This document shows, one piece after another, positions 59,931 through 64,000 of a DNA stretch of 64,000 nt; positions within the stretch are counted from its first letter, which is position 1; each line of letters opens with the position of its first letter. Origin of the DNA: Allium sativum (taxonomy: Eukaryota; Streptophyta; Magnoliopsida; Asparagales; Amaryllidaceae); the NCBI GenBank assembly GCA_030737875.1, contig CM060923.1, positions 498,444,453 through 498,508,452 of the forward strand, in the 5' to 3' direction. Position numbers and translations under genes: made by a program. Below the pieces are notes generated by a model that was given only the letters and a program-made list of their open reading frames with translations, was not told the origin of the DNA and ran no database searches.

Positions 59931-60052
59931 CGAAGCCCAAAAAAGTGGCTCACTAAATCAATTCAAAGCTTAAGAAGGTAGCTTGATAATCAGAGCAAAG
60001 CCAAGACAATAGTTCGCAAGGCCGAAGGGGCACTTCTACTTAAAATTAGAAG

Positions 60053-60811
60053 TGGTTTTCTGGTCTTCTCTCAAATACCCGAATCTGGGTTTGGTTCGGG
60101 ACTTTTATTTAAAACTAGAAATGGTTTTCTGGTCTTCTCTCAAATATCTGAATCTGGGTTTTGGTTCAGGACTTCTATTTAAAACCAGAAGTGGTTTTCT
60201 GGTCTTCTCTCAAATACCCGAATCTGGGTTTGGTTCGGGACTTCTATTTAAAACCAGAAGTGGTTTTCTGGTCTTCTCTCAAATACCCGAATTTGGGTTT
60301 GGTTCGGGACATCTATTTAAAACAAGAAGTATTTTTCTAGTCTTCTCTCAAATACCTGAATTTGGGTTTGATTTGGGACTTCTATTTAAAACCAGAAGTG
60401 GTTTTCTGGTCCTCTCTCAAATACCTGAATCTGGGTTTGGTTCGGGACTTCTATTTAAAACCAGAAGTTGTTTTCTGGCCTTCTCTCAAATATCTAAATA
60501 TGGGTTTGGTTCGAGAATTCTATTTAAAATCAGAAGTGGTTTTCTTGTCTTCTCTCAAATACCCGAATCTGGGTTTTATTTGGGACTTCTATTTAAAACC
60601 AGAAGTGGTTTTCTGGTCTTCTCTCAAATACCTGAATATGGGTTTAGTTCGAGATTTCTATTCAAAACTAGAAGTGGTTTTCTGGTCTTCTCCCAAATAC
60701 CTGAATCCGGGTTTGGTTTAGGACTTCTAATTAAAACCAGAAGTGGTTTTCTGGTCTTCTCTCAAATACCCGAATATGGGTCTGGTTCGAGAAACCTGAT
60801 TGTTACCAAAG
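60053..60811 (+). repeat. 69-bp tandem array (11 units)
   Basis: Eleven units begin ggttttctggtcttctctca at 60053, 60122, 60192, 60261 and so on. Each contains acccgaatctgggt and ctatttaaaaccagaag. Because 69 is 23 codons, the array creates a 303-codon open frame (60052-60963) encoding a repeated 23-residue motif; the frame is explained by the period and there is no other evidence of a gene. Confidence 0.9.
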
Positions 60812-60963
60812 ATGAATTTCTGGGCATCTATCGACGATACCCAAGTCTGGGTTTTGAAGCTGCTAGGTATGGATTTATAATCTTTTCTTATAAGTTCTCG
60901 GAATGGGGGTTTCGACAATTCCATTCACAACTTCATAAAAGAGATTCGGGATTTCCAATTTAA

Positions 60964-62099
60964 TACCCTTATTTGGGTCAAGAAACTTTTTGTCCTTACC
61001 GCTGGATAAGGGATCTGCTATCAATACCCAGAATGGTAGTTGAAGTCTACAATCTTAAAAGCCTTCAAATGAAGATCATGATTCCTTACCTCATACAGGT
61101 AGGTTTTCTAAAAATTACATTATGCTTACACCTAACCTACTAGTTACTTGGATTGATTAAAATAATGTTAGATATACTGTATACACCTATCAAACCCGAT
61201 CTTCTAATTTTCTATTGCAAACACCTGAATATGAAAATACAACTTACTAACTCACACTACCAAGGAAAAATCAACTAAATGTTCAAATAAGAAGGCTTGT
61301 GCCCCCTTGCATCACTATTTTAGGTAATATAAGATTAATGCCGAAACAATTCTAATGATTCTTGAGTTGCAGAAAAACAATGCATGAAGCAGAGGATTTT
61401 GTCCTAAAGAACAAAAGCTTCTTTATACTGAGGGAGGGGCTAGCGGTGAACACCAAAATTCGCACTGGCCTGGTATAAAGAAGCAAAAGGTTTATAATAG
61501 AAAGAGTAGAGGGTTTCGGGAAGTGAAATCTAAGCTATGGAGAAAAGGACCTTGGATAAGGCTAGAGTGTTACCGAAAGCAAGGACCGAGTGCTAATACC
61601 AACAACAAGGGGAATCAGCTTGCAACTGTTACAACCAAAACTCAACACCAAAACAGGTTGTCGGTAAATGGTATCGAACCGCCGCTAGCAATAGAAGAAT
61701 GATCTGAGAGAATGGACCCGACGCCAAGCTAAAGCTGAAAGCATAAAAAAGGCAATTGACACCTAAAGCAACCGATACAATCATAGATGAAGGAAACCTG
61801 GAATCCATAAAAAGGAAAGATACCGGGAGGATAGTGTTTACCCAAAAGAAAGTTAATGTAGGCTCAATTTCAGAGCGAAAGCCACCAGAAACGGGAATCA
61901 GATGAAAAAGAGGACGAAAAGCAACAACCCAAAACCAAAAGAGTAACAAAAGGCACCAAGCCAAACTAAGGGAGGCGAAAGGGCTATCGGCATTAACTTG
62001 CTTAATGCCGATACAAAAAGAAATCACAACACCAAAATGGCCATTTTGAAATGGTAATTGAAAGTTTCTAAGAATTATAGAAACACTTTTTAGGAGTTG
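60964..62099. other. Unassigned DNA
   Basis: The right limit of element E probably lies near the start of this stretch, but no LTR or purine tract was recognised. A 132-codon hydrophobic minus frame (61629-62027) has no recognisable domain. Otherwise I see nothing. Confidence 0.45.
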
Positions 62100-62420
62100 C
62101 AGATTAGTATGTTGCAGATTTTAGAAACACTTAGTAGGTGTTTCAGTTTGATAATCTGCAACACTCAATGAGTGTTTCAAGTTGATAATCTGCAACACTC
62201 AACGTGTGTTTCAAGTTCATAATCTGCAACACTAGGTGAGTGTTTCAGTTCGATAATCTGCAACACTCGGTGAGTGTTTCAAGTTCATAATCTGCAACAC
62301 TCGGTGACTGTTTCAATTTGACAATCTGCAACACACGATGAGTGTTTCAAGTTCATAATCTGCAACACTCGATGAGTGTTTCAGTTTGATAATCTGCAAC
62401 ACTCGATGAGTGTTTCAACC
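62100..62420. repeat. 34-bp palindromic tandem array
   Basis: About eight clear units (from 62151) read ataatctgcaacactcgatg then agtgtttcaagttc, preceded by more degenerate copies. Each holds AACACTCGATGAGTGTT, perfect 7-bp arms with a 3-base loop. Linker variants alternate between caagttc and cagtttg. No element boundary was identified. Confidence 0.9.
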
Positions 62421-64000
62421 ATAAACATCCAATTGATACTTTCAATAACCATAACCAGTAACCATAAATTTGCAATAGGAAAATTAATATAGTCAAATCT
62501 TAGTTGCTAAATCAGCAAATTAATCAGTCTCAAGACAATATGAATATTATAAATTCAATGCATGTGGATACAACAAATAATGGTGATGCATATAGCATTA
62601 ACAGAGAAGCTAAATCGTTTTTAATGGAAAAGAGTGTTCAAGCTAAGCTGGTCAATACTAATACACAACAAAGAGTTACCAAGTGATCTCTACTATTAAA
62701 AAAGGGCCTAATGTTAGTCTACTAAGTTCAAGAATTTTGAACAAACAAAAAGATATAGCCAATGATTCAATAAATAACCAAGTGCCTCTGGGCTATGAAC
62801 ATGTGAAGGTAATCGAATGATAATTTCTGCACCTACAAGTCAAGAAAATAATAAAATATTAGAATGACAATAAACACACAAACTGTCAATATAATTAGGA
62901 TCTATCAGCACATAAATCATTCTTCAACTAGCAGCAAAATAATTTAAATTTTCACTATACACTATTAAAAGCAACAAAATAATTCTCAGGCTGAAATAAG
63001 ACTAGTAGGCAGTATAACAAAATCATTCTTCAACTAGCGAAGGACAAGCAAGAATTTAAAATTTCAACGCTATTAGGCTGATTTAGCTGGGCTAAAGTGC
63101 TTCGCAGGATTCTATTGCTAAAATTTTACAACATTGACAACAACTAAAAGTATCGGATCTGCTAAAAAACCTGGGTGGTTTTACCATTTGGTATCACAGT
63201 TTAGCTTGCAAAGTGTTCTGGTTTGCTAAAAATTGTAATGGACATAAAAGGTCGTGTAAAAGACATTCTAGGCATTTAAGACATAGTAAAGAGAATGAAT
63301 GATGAAGGCATTGATCTCACTACAGGCACAAAAGCAAAGATTGCAAAATACTATATGCTGGTAAAAAGAAACGACGAGTCTACATTTGCATGTTTTAAGA
63401 CATAGTAAGGAGAATTCACCACTTCAAAATTGTCATTAAGACAAAAAAATTTTTTAAAAAAATGAAGTAAAACTTACCAAAAGAAGTATTCTCAAATATA
63501 CACATATGTTTGATCTGCAATTCCTTGACCAGAAGTTTATTGTAGCTTTGATTGCATCCGTTGCTTAAAGAAGAAGAAAATATTAACCTGTCAATCAAAC
63601 ACATGCATGTTACAAAAAAAACATGCCTAAAGAAGAACTATGATAAATCAATAATTTTAATTGACAAATTATTAACATGTCAATCAAAAACATGCATTAT
63701 ATGTAAATCATGGGAACGAAGATCAACATCGACCTATTAGACTTGTGTTTTAAACCTGTTTACTTCCATATACCAGGCTGACAAATTCCTAGATCTGCAG
63801 CAAATTTACCATAAAAGCTTTTCCAAATAGTTTCTTTGTTAACTTTTTTCTTCTTTCAATAGTAACAAACACAAAAACACACCATAAGCTAATGTGCATA
63901 CCAAGTGGTCAAGTTCTTTTTTCATATCAGCGGTATCCTTCACGACCACCCTAGAAAACAAAATTCTCACCTCCAAGATAGTGTGTAACCTATCGAAATA
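62421..64000. other. AT-rich DNA, no feature recognised
   Basis: Frames are at most 62 codons and unremarkable. A short sequence (aaaatcattcttcaactagc) appears twice near 62920 and 63020. No gene, RNA or transposon end was seen. Confidence 0.5.

Noticed and set aside
60052..60963. A 303-aa protein-coding gene
   Set aside because: The frame is fully explained by a 69-bp tandem repeat; similar frames occur in other phases and there is no recognised domain.
61629..62027. 132-aa hydrophobic minus-strand protein
   Set aside because: Hydrophobicity follows from purine-rich plus-strand composition (antisense of Lys/Glu-rich codons); no domain, neighbours or splice context support it.

Overview
This window looks like a repeat-dominated, AT-rich stretch of a flowering-plant nuclear genome, probably a eudicot; species not determined. 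The evidence is several nested Ty3/gypsy LTR retrotransposons with plant-type features: primer-binding sites matching initiator Met-tRNA (tggtatcagagc), a purine tract preceded by a gacgaaat-like motif, a chromodomain-like tail after integrase, and Tat-lineage gag fragments. A CACTA-type transposon end is also present. I see no intact host protein-coding gene, no rRNA and no functional tRNA.

Layout. (1) 1-15833 is element B, a minus-strand, coding-less LTR element. Its 3' LTR is cut by the window edge (1-708), its internal region is 709-2472, and its 5' LTR is 2473-15833. That 5' LTR is split by element A (6107-14939), a complete plus-strand element with two 3552-bp LTRs, a 5-bp target duplication (ttcat) and only a frameshifted gag. 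A and B are related subfamilies. (2) 15834-35765 holds two copies of a ~5.22-kb segment, each containing a 1.86-kb tandem pair, so four copies in all. B sits in the first copy and element C in the second. (3) 25612-35182 is element C, a minus-strand Tekay/Del-like chromovirus with recognisable gag, protease, reverse transcriptase, RNase H, integrase and chromodomain-like tail. It is broken by two frameshifts and four stops, and its 5' LTR is truncated. (4) 35766-37548 is unassigned AT-rich DNA ending in a CACTA-type terminus. (5) 37549-43531 is element G, a minus-strand Tat/Retand-like remnant: LTR, primer site, gag remnant, tandem repeats, and a coiled-coil gene in the opposite orientation. 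(6) 43532 to about 61000 is element E, a plus-strand gag-bearing remnant (LTR end, decayed gag, 69-bp repeats). It is split at 45081-57403 by element D, a 12.3-kb plus-strand element with 5.0- and 5.8-kb LTRs, no recognisable coding and target duplication gttcc. (7) 61000-64000 is unassigned DNA with one 34-bp palindromic tandem array.

History read from the nesting. The 1.86-kb duplication came before the 5.22-kb duplication; C and B inserted later and A entered B last. LTR divergence counted by eye agrees: A about 1.2%, B 2.5%. No genes here cooperate in a pathway. The elements with little coding (A, B, D) would have depended on autonomous relatives for reverse transcription and integration. 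The most unusual recurring theme is that several LTRs and internal regions carry tandem arrays whose monomers are short inverted repeats. I found no convincing new functional system.
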